Origin: JABMNT01 sp048262255
GTDB taxonomy: Bacteria > Pseudomonadota > Alphaproteobacteria > Rhodospirillales > Casp-alpha2
Direction of reading: 5' to 3'
NCBI GenBank assembly: GCA_048262255.1
Contig: JBLXFH010000001.1
Location: 1,240,001-1,304,000, forward strand
DNA: 64,000 bases
Under the pieces are notes generated by a model. It was not told where the DNA came from and did not search any database. It worked only from the letters and a program-made list of their open reading frames with translations. A program made the translations under genes and the position numbers. Shown one piece after another: positions 55,743-64,000 of this stretch (the stretch's first letter is position 1; the number at the start of each line of letters is the position of its first letter).

Positions 55743-56504
55743 ATGAAGACGATATGGGGTGTTGGGGCGCTTGTCGCGCTGTTCGTGAGTAGTGGTTGCC
55801 AGACCGTAGATCGGGGCTCCTATGGGCCCTTTGAACGGTCCCTGAATACGACATCTTATGGCTACCAGACCATAAAGGACCCGACGGGAAACGCACCAAC
55901 GCCACTTGTCGAGCGCTTTGAGGTCCAGCCGGGGGACTGCGGCGCCGATTCCGGCTGGAGCGATTGCAAAAACGACCGGGAACGCTCCGAACTGAGCGAG
56001 AAGGGCAATCGCAACCGGGTGGGCTCTACGTACTGGTACGGCTGGTCGCTCTATGTGCCGGATGACTATGTTAATGTCTATCCGACGAAAGTCGCCCTCG
56101 CGCAGTTTCATCAGCACAAATCCCACCCGGTTTGGATGTTCCAGAATTCCAATGGCGGCTACCATCTGGACGATCAGGTTTTGGGGGGGACACGCACCTA
56201 TCACAAACTGATTGACGAGAAAGACCTGCGCGGCAAATGGCACCGCATTGAGGTCCAGGCCAAATGGTCGCACGACGAGGACGGTTTTTTTCGCGTCTGG
56301 GTCAATGGCGAACCGAAAGTCGATTACGCAGGGCAAACGATGACGGCGACGCTGGCCTATTTCAAATACGGCATCTATCGCTCGTTCATCAGTCGCTACA
56401 AGGCGGCAACGGGCAGCGACCACGTGCCGGCGCAGGTCGTGCTTTATGCCAACGTTCGGCGCGCCCAGACCCGGGATGGTCTGGCCGCTTCTGAGGGGGA
56501 GTGA
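55743..56504 (+). CDS. Lipoprotein with polysaccharide-lyase-like (heparin lyase I) fold
   Basis: 253 residues. Signal peptide with lipobox LFVSSGC, so Cys19 is probably lipidated. The mature domain has RVGSTYWYGWSLYVPDDY, FHQHKSHPVWMFQN, and KWHRIEVQAKWSHDEDGFFRVWVNG, the jelly-roll pattern of heparin-lyase-I-like families. It may act on a sulfated or acidic polysaccharide, but catalytic residues cannot be confirmed. Follows the cupin gene by 41 bp. Could be an outer-membrane-anchored glycan-binding protein. Confidence 0.75.
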   Translation: MKTIWGVGALVALFVSSGCQTVDRGSYGPFERSLNTTSYGYQTIKDPTGNAPTPLVERFEVQPGDCGADSGWSDCKNDRERSELSEKGNRNRVGSTYWYGWSLYVPDDYVNVYPTKVALAQFHQHKSHPVWMFQNSNGGYHLDDQVLGGTRTYHKLIDEKDLRGKWHRIEVQAKWSHDEDGFFRVWVNGEPKVDYAGQTMTATLAYFKYGIYRSFISRYKAATGSDHVPAQVVLYANVRRAQTRDGLAASEGE

Positions 56505-56513
56505 AGCCCCCGC

Positions 56514-57014
56514 TCAGGCGCGTTTCAACTGATAGTGCTGAAAACCGGGTATCCCGTTGAAATCATTTCCGATCACCTTCATACCCGCCGATGTCAGAAT
56601 GCGGGTCGAACGCGTGTTGGTATCAAGGGCCAGAGCCGAGACCTGATTGAGCCCGCCTTTAGTCAAACCGAATTCAAGCGCCGCTTTAACGGCTTCCGGG
56701 GCCAGGCCCTGTCCCCACCAACTGTGGTTCAGGGTGTAGCGGAGGGACAAATCCGCGAGGTCCGGACGATGAACGAAGCCGCATTCCCCAACAAAGGCGC
56801 CACTGGCTTTGTGGGTCAGCGACCAGACACCAATGCCATGGTCTTTCCAGGCCTTGCGGTACGCATCCAGCTGTTCTGCGGCCTCGGCGGCGCTGATCGG
56901 GCCAACAGTGGTTTCCGCCATGTTTTTCTGAGAGCCCTTCAGGTGGATCAGGTAATTGATGTCGTCTGGCTGGAAGGGCTGCATGATCAGCCGTTCAGTG
57001 ATGATTTTACTCAT
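56514..57014 (-). CDS. GNAT-family N-acetyltransferase (RimJ/RimL type)
   Basis: 166 residues from the ATG at 57014 (MSKIITERLIMQPF). TERLIMQPFQPDD and the acetyl-CoA pyrophosphate-binding region near WWGQGLAPEAVKAALEF fit GNATs that acetylate protein N-termini or antibiotics. Transcribed away from the lipoprotein. Substrate unknown. Confidence 0.83.
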   Translation of the reverse strand: MSKIITERLIMQPFQPDDINYLIHLKGSQKNMAETTVGPISAAEAAEQLDAYRKAWKDHGIGVWSLTHKASGAFVGECGFVHRPDLADLSLRYTLNHSWWGQGLAPEAVKAALEFGLTKGGLNQVSALALDTNTRSTRILTSAGMKVIGNDFNGIPGFQHYQLKRA

Positions 57015-57146
57015 GGGGACTCTCCTTGAAGCGAACAACGAAGTCGGCAGCACACAGCCGACGGTACGGATAGGCCACGGCCTCCGGTTTTCGTCGTCGG
57101 TAACAAGACATCGTCAGATGTATCTTCATCACTGCATTCCCCAAAC

Positions 57147-57175
57147 AAAAAAACGCGGCACTTGGTGCCGCGTTT
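57147..57175 (-). terminator. Rho-independent terminator of the atp operon
   Basis: Perfect 11-bp stem AAACGCGGCAC (57151-57161) and GTGCCGCGTTT (57165-57175) with a 3-base loop. On the minus strand seven T follow (57153-57147, overlapping the stem's end). It lies 27 bp after the atpC stop. A second palindrome, AAACTCATATGAGTTT at 57182-57197, lies between them. Confidence 0.93.
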
Positions 57176-57202
57176 CAAAGAAAACTCATATGAGTTTAAA
57201 TC

Positions 57203-57607
57203 TTATCCAGCGGCAGCCACCATTGCTTCGGCCACACGGCGCTCCATGTCATACTTTGCCTTGGACGCGTCATCAGCGGCTTGCCATGCATGGTTGGCGT
57301 CTTCGAGACGTTTTGCGGCAGCGGCTTTATCGATGGCGCTTACAGGCGTGGCTTCTTCAGCCAGAACCGTACAGCGATCCGGTGAAATCTCACAGAACCC
57401 GCCAGCGACAAAGATGCTCTCCTTGACGCTACCACCTTCGTGGATGTTGATGACACCCGGGCGCACCGTCGCGATCAAAGGCGAGTGCCCGGGAAGCACA
57501 CCGAGGTCTCCCTCGGCGCCCGGGACCACAACCATTTCTACCGGCTCAGACTTCAAGAGCTTTTCCGGTGAAACCAGTTCGAATTCAAGCCTTTCGGCCA
57601 TGCGCAT
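57203..57607 (-). CDS. atpC: ATP synthase F1 epsilon subunit
   Basis: 134 residues, normal length. N-terminal beta-sandwich with FELVSPEKLLKSEPVEMVVVPG and GDLGVLPGHSPLI, and a C-terminal helical domain (ASKAKYDMERRVAEAM). Couples gamma rotation to F1 and can inhibit hydrolysis. Last gene of the operon, 16 bp after atpD. Confidence 0.95.
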   Translation of the reverse strand: MRMAERLEFELVSPEKLLKSEPVEMVVVPGAEGDLGVLPGHSPLIATVRPGVINIHEGGSVKESIFVAGGFCEISPDRCTVLAEEATPVSAIDKAAAAKRLEDANHAWQAADDASKAKYDMERRVAEAMVAAAG

Positions 57608-57623
57608 TACTCCCTAAACGGAC

Positions 57624-59045
57624 TTAAGCAGCGTCAGCTGCCATCTTCTTGGCTTTTTCCAGCACGTCTTCAATCGTACCCACCAGATAGAAGGCGGCTT
57701 CCGGAATATGGTCATACTCGCCATCCAGAATGCCTTTAAAGCCTTTGATGGTGTCTTCAAGAGAAACCAGAACGCCTGGCGAGCCAGTGAAGACTTCGGC
57801 GACGTGGAACGGCTGTGACAGGAAGCGCTGTATTTTCCGGGCACGGGCCACGGTCAATTTGTCTTCTTCCGACAGTTCGTCCATACCGAGAATGGCAATG
57901 ATGTCCTGCAGAGACTTGTAGGTTTGCAGAACCTGCTGAACGCCGGTGGCAACCGCATAATGCTCGTCACCGATGATCCGCGGATCGAGAATACGCGATG
58001 TGGAATCCAGCGGATCCACAGCCGGGTAAATCCCCAATTCGGCAATCTGACGACTCAGAACCGTTGTCGCATCCAGGTGGGCGAACGATGTGGCCGGAGC
58101 CGGGTCGGTCAAGTCATCGGCAGGAACGTAAATGGCTTGCACCGAGGTGATGGAGCCTTTGTTTGTCGAGGTAATGCGTTCCTGCAGGGTTCCCATATCG
58201 GTCGCCAGCGTCGGCTGGTAACCCACAGCGGAAGGAATACGGCCCAGCAGGGCGGACACTTCGGAACCGGCTTGCGTGAAGCGGAAAATGTTATCAACGA
58301 AGAACAGCACGTCTTGACCTTCTTCGTCACGGAAGTACTCGGCCAGCGTCAGACCGGTCAGGGCCACACGGGCACGGGCTCCAGGAGGCTCGTTCATCTG
58401 GCCATAAACCAGAGCGGCTTTCGATTCGCCTTCCAGGTTGATAACGCCGGATTCAATCATCTCGTGGTACAGATCGTTCCCTTCACGGGTCCGCTCGCCA
58501 ACACCAGCAAAAACAGAGTACCCGCCATGGCCCTTGGCGACGTTGTTGATCAGTTCCATGATCAGAACCGTCTTGCCCACGCCGGCACCGCCGAACAGAC
58601 CGATTTTACCACCCTTAGAATAAGGCGCGATCAAATCAACAACCTTAATACCGGTGGTCAGGATTTCGGTTTCCGTGGACTGCTCGCTGAATTCAGGCGC
58701 ATTGCGGTGAATAGGCGAGCTCATTTTTGTGGTAACCGGGCCTCGTTCATCAATCGGGTCGCCAATCACGTTCATGATGCGTCCCAGCGTTTCCGGTCCA
58801 ACCGGAACCTGGATCGGGCTGCCCGTGTCGGTGACTTCAACGGAGCGTTGCAGACCCTCAGTCGAGTCCATGGCGATGGTGCGAACCGAGTTTTCACCCA
58901 GATGCTGGGCGACTTCAAGCACCAGCAATTTGCCATGATTGTCGACGTGAAGGGCGTTCATGATGTGCGGCAATTCGCCATCAAACTGAACGTCGATCAC
59001 AGCACCCAGAACCTGGGTGACTTTACCTTTAGAATTCGTTGCCAT
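57624..59045 (-). CDS. atpD: ATP synthase F1 beta subunit
   Basis: 473 residues. Catalytic subunit: Walker A GGAGVGKTVLIMELINN (~150), Walker B VLFFVDNIFRF (~250), catalytic Glu in AGVGERTREGNDLY (~185) and the DELSEEDKLTV C-terminal DELSEED loop (~390). 48 bp separate it from atpG. Confidence 0.98.
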   Translation of the reverse strand: MATNSKGKVTQVLGAVIDVQFDGELPHIMNALHVDNHGKLLVLEVAQHLGENSVRTIAMDSTEGLQRSVEVTDTGSPIQVPVGPETLGRIMNVIGDPIDERGPVTTKMSSPIHRNAPEFSEQSTETEILTTGIKVVDLIAPYSKGGKIGLFGGAGVGKTVLIMELINNVAKGHGGYSVFAGVGERTREGNDLYHEMIESGVINLEGESKAALVYGQMNEPPGARARVALTGLTLAEYFRDEEGQDVLFFVDNIFRFTQAGSEVSALLGRIPSAVGYQPTLATDMGTLQERITSTNKGSITSVQAIYVPADDLTDPAPATSFAHLDATTVLSRQIAELGIYPAVDPLDSTSRILDPRIIGDEHYAVATGVQQVLQTYKSLQDIIAILGMDELSEEDKLTVARARKIQRFLSQPFHVAEVFTGSPGVLVSLEDTIKGFKGILDGEYDHIPEAAFYLVGTIEDVLEKAKKMAADAA

Positions 59046-59093
59046 CGCTGACGCTCCTGTTGACTTTCAGCGTTCGTGTTACTTACAAACGGA

Positions 59094-59993
59094 TTAAAGT
59101 GCTTCCGCACCGGAGATGATTTCAATCAGCTCCTTGGTAATAACGGCCTGACGTGTCCGGTTATAGGTCATCGTCAAACCATCAATCATATCGCCCGCGT
59201 TCCGCGTTGCGTTGTCCATGGCCGTCATCCGGGCTCCATGTTCTGACGCAGCGCTTTCCAACAAGGCCTGGAAGATCTGTACCGCCAAGTTACGCGGCAG
59301 CAAATCGGCCAAAATTTCTTCTTCTTCCGGCTCGAATATATAAACCGATTTGGCACCCTGATCGGCGCCCTGATCCGCTTCCTCGCCATCGACGGCAGGA
59401 GGATTGAAGGGAATTAACTGCTGTGGCGTGACAATCTGTGTCATCGCCGACTGGAAGCGGTTGAAGACGATCGTGCAGACATCAAAGTCGCCGGCTTCGA
59501 ACATACTGGTGATTTTATCGGCGACCTGCGACGCTTCCGTGAAGTGAATGCTTTTTTTGCCAAGCCCGGTAATCATGTCAACGGTTTCGTTGGCGTATTC
59601 GCGCTTCAGAACGTCGTGGGCCTTGCGGCCGACAAACAGGATCTTGACGGTTTTGCCTTCACCCTTCAGCTGGTTTGCCATTTTGCGAACCTGGCGGACG
59701 ATGGAGCCGTTAAAGCCGCCACACAAACCCCGGTCGGCCGTAAAGGCGACAAGCAACTGAACCTGATCGCTGCCGGTGCCGGCCAGCATTTTAGGGGCGC
59801 CATCAACGCCGCCCAGAGAGGCTGCCAACGAACCAAGCATGCGTTCCATACGCTCGGCGTAAGGCCGCGCCGCTTCTGCAGCCTCTTGTGCCCGCCGCAG
59901 TTTGGCCGCGGCCACCATTTTCATGGCAGATGTGATCTTCCGCGTCGACTGGACACTGGCGATCCGAACTTTTAGGTCTTTAAGATTGGCCAT
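59094..59993 (-). CDS. atpG: ATP synthase F1 gamma subunit
   Basis: 299 residues. Rotor stalk: N-terminal RIASVQSTRKITSAMKMVAAAKLRRAQ coiled coil (partly quoted) and C-terminal AMDNATRNAGDMI helix near residue 265. A mid-domain stretch is enriched in Asp/Glu/Gln (GEEADQGADQGAK, ~200), an insertion common in alphaproteobacteria. Starts 39 bp after atpA. Confidence 0.97.
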   Translation of the reverse strand: MANLKDLKVRIASVQSTRKITSAMKMVAAAKLRRAQEAAEAARPYAERMERMLGSLAASLGGVDGAPKMLAGTGSDQVQLLVAFTADRGLCGGFNGSIVRQVRKMANQLKGEGKTVKILFVGRKAHDVLKREYANETVDMITGLGKKSIHFTEASQVADKITSMFEAGDFDVCTIVFNRFQSAMTQIVTPQQLIPFNPPAVDGEEADQGADQGAKSVYIFEPEEEEILADLLPRNLAVQIFQALLESAASEHGARMTAMDNATRNAGDMIDGLTMTYNRTRQAVITKELIEIISGAEAL

Positions 59994-60032
59994 TGATGCC
60001 TATCCGTTCCTATTCGTTAATTGTTCCAGGGG

Positions 60033-61565
60033 TTAAGCGAAGGTTTTTACAAATTCTTCGAGTATACCCTTGAGCTTCTTGTCGGTATCGTCAGAAATGG
60101 ACTGTTCTGTGCGAATGGTTGTCAAAAGATCATCATGTTTGGCGCGGACTTCCGCGATGAACTGCTTTTCGAAGTTGGTGATCTGATCGACGGGAATGGC
60201 ATCGGTGAACCCGTTCACACCCGAAAAGATAACCACAACCTGCTCTTCAACCGTATAAGGCGTGTATTGCGGCTGCTTCAGCAATTCGGTCAGACGCGCA
60301 CCACGGGCCAGCAGCTGCTGGGTCGAGGCATCCAGATCCGATGCAAACTGCGCAAACGCCGCCATTTCACGGTACTGAGCCAGTTCCAGCTTAATGGTAC
60401 CGGCAACCTGCTTCATGGCCTTGATCTGCGCCGCGGATCCGACACGGGATACGGACAGACCGACGTTCACAGCCGGGCGAATGCCTTTGTAGAACAGTTC
60501 CGTTTCCAGGAAGATCTGACCGTCGGTGATGGAAATCACGTTGGTCGGAATATAAGCCGAAACGTCACCAGCCTGGGTTTCAATAACCGGCAGGGCCGTC
60601 AAAGATCCGTTGCCGGCAGCATCGCCCAGTTTGCAGGCGCGCTCGAGCAGACGGGAGTGAAGATAGAAGACATCGCCCGGATAGGCTTCACGTCCAGGAG
60701 GACGCCGCAGCAGCAGGGACATCTGGCGATAGGCGACGGCCTGTTTGGTCAAATCATCATAAAAGATAACCGCATGCTGACCATTGTCGCGGAAGTACTC
60801 GCCGATGGTGGCGCCGGTATAAGGTGCCAGGAACTGCAGCGGTGCAGGCTCTGACGCCGTCGCTGCAACAACAACCGAATATTTCATCGCATCGTAGTCT
60901 TCCAGGGTTTTGACCAACTGGGCAACTGTCGAGCGTTTCTGGCCAACAGCCACATAGATGCAGAAAAGCTTTTCTGAATCGTCTTTGGCAGCTTCGTTGG
61001 TTTTCTTCTGGTTCAAAATCGTATCAATAATAACAGCCGTTTTACCGGTCTGGCGGTCACCGATGATCAATTCGCGCTGGCCACGGCCAACAGGAATCAG
61101 GGAATCGATGGCCTTAAGGCCGGTCTGCATGGGCTCATGCACGGATTTCCGCGGGATGATGCCCGGTGCCTTGACTTCAACCAGGCTGCGCTTGACGTTT
61201 TCCAGAGGACCTTTGCCGTCAATCGGGTTGCCGAGCGCATCGACAACGCGACCCAGCAGGCCGGTACCGGTTGGAACGTCAACAATGTCGCCTGTCCGCT
61301 TGACGGTGTCGCCTTCGCGAATGGTCCGGTCGTTTCCGAAAATAACGATACCGACGTTATCGGTTTCCAGGTTCAGGGCCATGCCTTTGATGCCACCGGG
61401 AAACTCGACCATTTCACCGGCCTGAACCTGGTCCAGACCGTGGACACGGGCGATGCCGTCACCGACAGACAGAACCTGTCCAACTTCTGCGACCTCAGCT
61501 TCCGATCCAAAATCTGCGATTTGTTTTTTTAGTATTGCGGAAATTTCCGCGGCACGGATTTCCAT
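60033..61565 (-). CDS. atpA: ATP synthase F1 alpha subunit
   Basis: 510 residues. Non-catalytic nucleotide-binding subunit: Walker A GDRQTGKTAVI (~169), PGIIPRKSVHEPMQTG before it and SLLLRRPPGREAYPGDVF (~280). Overlaps the last base of the atpH stop codon, so it is tightly coupled to atpH. Confidence 0.98.
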   Translation of the reverse strand: MEIRAAEISAILKKQIADFGSEAEVAEVGQVLSVGDGIARVHGLDQVQAGEMVEFPGGIKGMALNLETDNVGIVIFGNDRTIREGDTVKRTGDIVDVPTGTGLLGRVVDALGNPIDGKGPLENVKRSLVEVKAPGIIPRKSVHEPMQTGLKAIDSLIPVGRGQRELIIGDRQTGKTAVIIDTILNQKKTNEAAKDDSEKLFCIYVAVGQKRSTVAQLVKTLEDYDAMKYSVVVAATASEPAPLQFLAPYTGATIGEYFRDNGQHAVIFYDDLTKQAVAYRQMSLLLRRPPGREAYPGDVFYLHSRLLERACKLGDAAGNGSLTALPVIETQAGDVSAYIPTNVISITDGQIFLETELFYKGIRPAVNVGLSVSRVGSAAQIKAMKQVAGTIKLELAQYREMAAFAQFASDLDASTQQLLARGARLTELLKQPQYTPYTVEEQVVVIFSGVNGFTDAIPVDQITNFEKQFIAEVRAKHDDLLTTIRTEQSISDDTDKKLKGILEEFVKTFA

Positions 61566-62125
61566 TAACCGACCCCTTTCATGGCGAAACGAAGCTGATT
61601 GAGCTTCGTTTTCAAAGAACTATCAACCATACGGGACCCGACTTTTACAATCAGGCCGCCCAACAGGCTTTCGTCGACGTGGGCGTCAACGGAAACTGAG
61701 GTCCCCATGGCACTTTTTAAAGATTTTTCGATGGCGTCCAACTGAGCTTTTGTCAGTTTTTTCGCCGAGACGACTTCCGCAGTCGACTCGCCCCGGAGCG
61801 CGCTCAACAAGGCCTGGTATCCCTTGATCATAGCGGGCAGGGCAAAAAGCCTGCGGTTTTGGGCGACAAGCCCAATAAATTTGCGGGTCAGGTCACCAAT
61901 TTCAGCGGCTTCAAGAACCGCGGACATGGCAGCACTCTGGTCGTCACGTGAAATGACCGGAGACCTGATTAAACGGTTGAGATCGGCCGATTCGCCAAGC
62001 ATCTGGGACAGGGCGGCAAGATCACCGGCCACCTGGTCCAATTGCTTGTCTGCGTCGGCCAGCTCAAAAAGCGCCGTAGCGTAGCGGCCTGCTAGGCCGG
62101 TCGCGCCAATTACATCCGATGACAC
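61565..62125 (-). CDS. atpH: ATP synthase F1 delta subunit
   Basis: 186 residues from the GTG at 62125 (ACGAGG 8-13 bases upstream). The peripheral-stalk connector: N-terminal LAGRYATALFELAD bundle and C-terminal LGGLIVKVGSRMVDSSLKTKL. The first 20 codons and the ribosome site lie in a perfect 77-bp tandem duplication whose second copy is just upstream. First gene of the operon. Confidence 0.95.
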   Translation of the reverse strand: MSSDVIGATGLAGRYATALFELADADKQLDQVAGDLAALSQMLGESADLNRLIRSPVISRDDQSAAMSAVLEAAEIGDLTRKFIGLVAQNRRLFALPAMIKGYQALLSALRGESTAEVVSAKKLTKAQLDAIEKSLKSAMGTSVSVDAHVDESLLGGLIVKVGSRMVDSSLKTKLNQLRFAMKGVG

Positions 62126-62221
62126 CTGGGAAACCTCGTCTTTGAAAGCGCCGTAGCGTAGCGGCCTGCTAGGCCGGTCGCGCCAATTACATCCGATGAC
62201 ACCTGGGAAACCTCGTCTTTG
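62068..62221. repeat. Perfect 77-bp tandem duplication at the atpH start
   Basis: Bases 62068-62144 and 62145-62221 are identical over 77 positions. Each unit carries, on the minus strand, ACGAGG, the GTG start and the first 19 codons of atpH. 77 is not a multiple of three, so the upstream start is in another frame. The perfect identity implies a recent event, or an assembly artefact. Confidence 0.95.
62110..62202 (-). pseudogene. Duplicated atpH start: 30-codon leader ORF
   Basis: The upstream repeat unit offers GTG at 62202 with the same Shine-Dalgarno. Translation gives the first 19 AtpH residues, then SKTRFPRCHRM, stopping at TAA 62112-62110, which is 13 bases past the true atpH start at 62125. 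It is a non-functional partial copy, but ribosomes using it would terminate across the genuine start and could couple or reduce atpH initiation. Confidence 0.5.
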
Positions 62222-62528
62222 TGTTCGTTAGTGTTAACTCGGCCAAACCTTCAAAATGCCAGCAGCCCAAGCCGAAGCTCGTGTCACCGGAATTCTTCCC
62301 GTTGAAGCGGCCACTTCGTACCATACTCAATCCGGCTATGCAACGGACTCTGAGCACCTTTTTGCAATGCGATATAAGCCTTCTGATCCGTGGCTTTGAG
62401 GGCGCCAGACGAATCGCTCTGGAAAACCGGTTGCCACCCTGCCGGTAACGCCCTGACCGCGCCATTCGGGCATGCCGCCAGTGTTCGTATGAGAGGCCCG
62501 GAATTTCTTTCGCAAAACCTGTGGTCTG
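62222..62528. other. Upstream region of the atp operon, no convincing gene
   Basis: About 307 bp between the duplicated atpH start and the priA stop. Several minus-strand frames stay open (one from a TTG overlapping the priA stop, 62532 to 62284, 82 codons), but none has a ribosome site, a known domain or consistent codon bias. The atp promoter must lie here or further upstream; no clear -35/-10 pair can be named. Confidence 0.4.
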
Positions 62529-64000
62529 TCAAAAAAAGCTCTGCGGATCGACATCAACCTGGACGCGGACTTTCTTGAAGTGTTCGGCCCGCGCCAGCCA
62601 CTGGCGAACCAGCGGCTGCACGGCGATGTCTTTTGTGGTCTTCAGAAGCAGGCGTCGCCGGTGGCGGCCGCGCAGCAGGGCAAAAGGTGCCGGGGCCGGA
62701 CCCAGAACCTGCAGGTTCTTGCCTGTCGGTGCCGCCCGCGCCAGGGCCAGGGCTGCCTGATCGACGGTCGCTTCCTCGGTACCCGAGACGATCAGACTGA
62801 CCAATCTGCCAAAGGGTGGCATCATGGCGTCGCGACGGGCTTTCGTTTCGATGTCGATAAAGGTCTCTTTGTCGCCCGACAACAGGGCCTGCATGACGGG
62901 ATGTTTTTCCATATAGGTCTGGATCAGCACCCGCCCGGGTTTGCTGCCCCGCCCGGCCCGTCCCGACACCTGATACAGCAACTGGAAGGTGCGTTCGGCG
63001 GCCCGTGGGTCACCGCCCTGCAGCCCCAGATCCGCATCAATCACGCCGACCAGGGTGAGCAGCGGAAAATGATAGCCCTTGGCGACGATCTGGGTGCCAA
63101 TGATCAGATCAATTTCATGGTCTTCAATGCGCCGTACAAGCTCGGCCGCGGCCCGCGGCGACTGAATGTTATCACTGGCAGCAATGGTCATGCGAACATC
63201 AGGGATCAGGGTTTTGATTTCTTCCGCCAGACGTTCAACACCGGGGCCACAGGCGACAAGGCTGTTTTCGGTTTGGCATTCCGGGCATTTATCCGGCGGC
63301 GTAATGTGAAATCCGCAATGATGGCACTGCAGGCGACCGGCCAGCCTGTGTTCGACCAGCCAGGCCGTACAGCGCGGGCACTGGAACCGGTGGCCACAGG
63401 TCCGGCACAGGGTCAGAGGCGCATAGCCGCGTCGATTCAGGAACAACAGGACCTGTTCCCCCTTGCCGATGGTCTCGGCGATGGCATCCGCCAGCCTGGG
63501 CGACAGCCAGCGGCCCCGGGGCGGCGGCGCCTTGATCATGTCGATGGCTTTGATGTCGGGAAGCTTGGCACCGGCGTGGCGCACCGGCAGGCCATATAAC
63601 TGGTAGCGGCCGTTGGCCGCGTTGACGACAGATTCCAGCGATGGTGTCGCCGACGCCAGGGTAATTGGGATGTTGCCCAGGCGGGCCCGCACCACGGCCA
63701 TGTCGCGGGCATTGTAAATAACGCCTTCTTCCTGTTTGAAGGCGCCGTCGTGCTCTTCATCGACAACAATCAGTTTCAGGTTCTCGAACGGCAGAAACAG
63801 GGCGGATCTGGCGCCAACGACGACCTTGGCCTGGCCGGTGATCACATCGCGCCAGGTGTTTCTGCGCTGGGCCAGGGTCAGGTCTGAATGCCAGACAGCC
63901 GGAGCCGCCCCAAAGCGCTCCCGGAAGCGTTCCAGCCATTGCGCGCTGAGGGCAATTTCGGGCAGTAAGACCAGTACCTGGCCGCCCTCGATCAGGGCCT
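62529..64000 (-). CDS. priA: Primosomal protein N' (replication restart helicase), 5' truncated
   Basis: About 490 C-terminal residues are visible and the frame runs past the window end. LIEGGQVLVLLPEIALSAQW, WHSDLTLAQRRNTW and the DEEHD box precede the zinc region: CRTCGHRFQCPRC and CHHCGFHITPPDKCPEC, the eight cysteines that bind two zinc ions in PriA. Helicase motifs V and VI include GTQIVAKGYHFP and QVSGRAGRG. It restarts stalled replication forks. Its stop is followed by the atp operon on the same strand. Confidence 0.96.
   Translation of the reverse strand, partial: ALIEGGQVLVLLPEIALSAQWLERFRERFGAAPAVWHSDLTLAQRRNTWRDVITGQAKVVVGARSALFLPFENLKLIVVDEEHDGAFKQEEGVIYNARDMAVVRARLGNIPITLASATPSLESVVNAANGRYQLYGLPVRHAGAKLPDIKAIDMIKAPPPRGRWLSPRLADAIAETIGKGEQVLLFLNRRGYAPLTLCRTCGHRFQCPRCTAWLVEHRLAGRLQCHHCGFHITPPDKCPECQTENSLVACGPGVERLAEEIKTLIPDVRMTIAASDNIQSPRAAAELVRRIEDHEIDLIIGTQIVAKGYHFPLLTLVGVIDADLGLQGGDPRAAERTFQLLYQVSGRAGRGSKPGRVLIQTYMEKHPVMQALLSGDKETFIDIETKARRDAMMPPFGRLVSLIVSGTEEATVDQAALALARAAPTGKNLQVLGPAPAPFALLRGRHRRRLLLKTTKDIAVQPLVRQWLARAEHFKKVRVQVDVDPQSFF

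Noticed and set aside
57924..59051. 375-codon open frame on the plus strand over atpD
   Set aside because: Antisense to the beta subunit, rich in Arg/Gln/Asn with no family similarity; a shadow of a highly biased gene. The same applies to the 372-codon frame at 6458-7576 over glmS.
62284..62532. 82-codon minus-strand ORF between priA and atpH
   Set aside because: TTG start overlapping the priA stop, no ribosome site, no recognisable domain; three frames are open in this GC-rich stretch.

Overview
This 64 kb window looks like ordinary chromosome from an alphaproteobacterium, most plausibly a Rhodospirillales-like marine or aquatic lineage. The grounds are: an F1 ATP synthase operon (atpHAGDC) without the Fo genes and next to priA; a complete ccmABCDEFGHI cytochrome c maturation (System I) operon; aconitase followed by a DUF1223 gene; a trxB - LsrB/VtlR-like regulator - tandem sRNA locus known from rhizobia; a SUV3-like helicase with an S4-domain gene; and a general porin ending in Phe. 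No rRNA, tRNA, CRISPR array, integrase, transposase or prophage was seen.

Layout. 1-5.2 kb: truncated TPR / Fe(II)-oxygenase-like gene, porin, TPR-glycosyltransferase and a GT8-like enzyme. 5.3-9.8 kb: glmU-glmS-small exported protein (UDP-GlcNAc synthesis) and gph. 9.9-15.5 kb: two orphan sensor histidine kinases around a LysE-pgk-membrane protein operon. 15.5-17.4 kb: a single-heme secreted protein and, beyond it, a decayed C-terminal piece of a histidine kinase. 17.4-24.4 kb: ccm operon (minus strand). 24.5-28.6 kb: GcvA-like regulator, a divergent 53-codon gene, murI, a hairpin-chain sRNA candidate and a redox-type adenylate cyclase (membrane anchor + 2Fe-2S + class III cyclase). 28.6-35.6 kb: acnA, DUF1223 and a hydrolase-cytochrome c fusion. 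35.6-43.6 kb: htpG, OGT-like TPR protein, two tiny membrane ORFs, SUV3-like helicase, S4 protein and a GlcG/HbpS-like protein. 43.6-49 kb: unknown gene, SGNH hydrolase, Lrp regulator, trxB, LsrB-like regulator, two tandem sRNA genes and a DUF465 protein. 49-57 kb: EF-G-like GTPase, aspartate aminotransferase, uvrB, cupin, lyase-fold lipoprotein and GNAT. 57-64 kb: atpCDGAH read from the minus strand, then priA running off the end.

The most interesting content is in RNA and small-scale structure rather than a gene cluster. (i) Two tandem copies (offset 372 bp) of a roughly 130-nt RNA with CCUCCC motifs and intrinsic terminators lie directly downstream of an LsrB-like gene; one helix carries a compensatory G-C to A-U change. 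(ii) A chain of five perfect hairpins, two with all-pyrimidine loops (CUCCUC and CCCCCC) and ending in a strong terminator, lies between the cyclase and murI. (iii) A perfect 77-bp tandem duplication at the atpH start repeats its Shine-Dalgarno and GTG start and creates a 30-codon leader ORF overlapping atpH. (iv) A histidine-kinase relic lies at 17.15-17.33 kb.

Functionally the window combines respiration (ccm, c-type heme proteins, F1 ATPase, aconitase), cell-wall precursor synthesis (glmS, glmU, murI), stress and repair (htpG, uvrB, priA, trxB) and a scatter of TPR-linked glycosyltransferases. Assignments come from reading the sequence and from memory of protein families; no database search was run.
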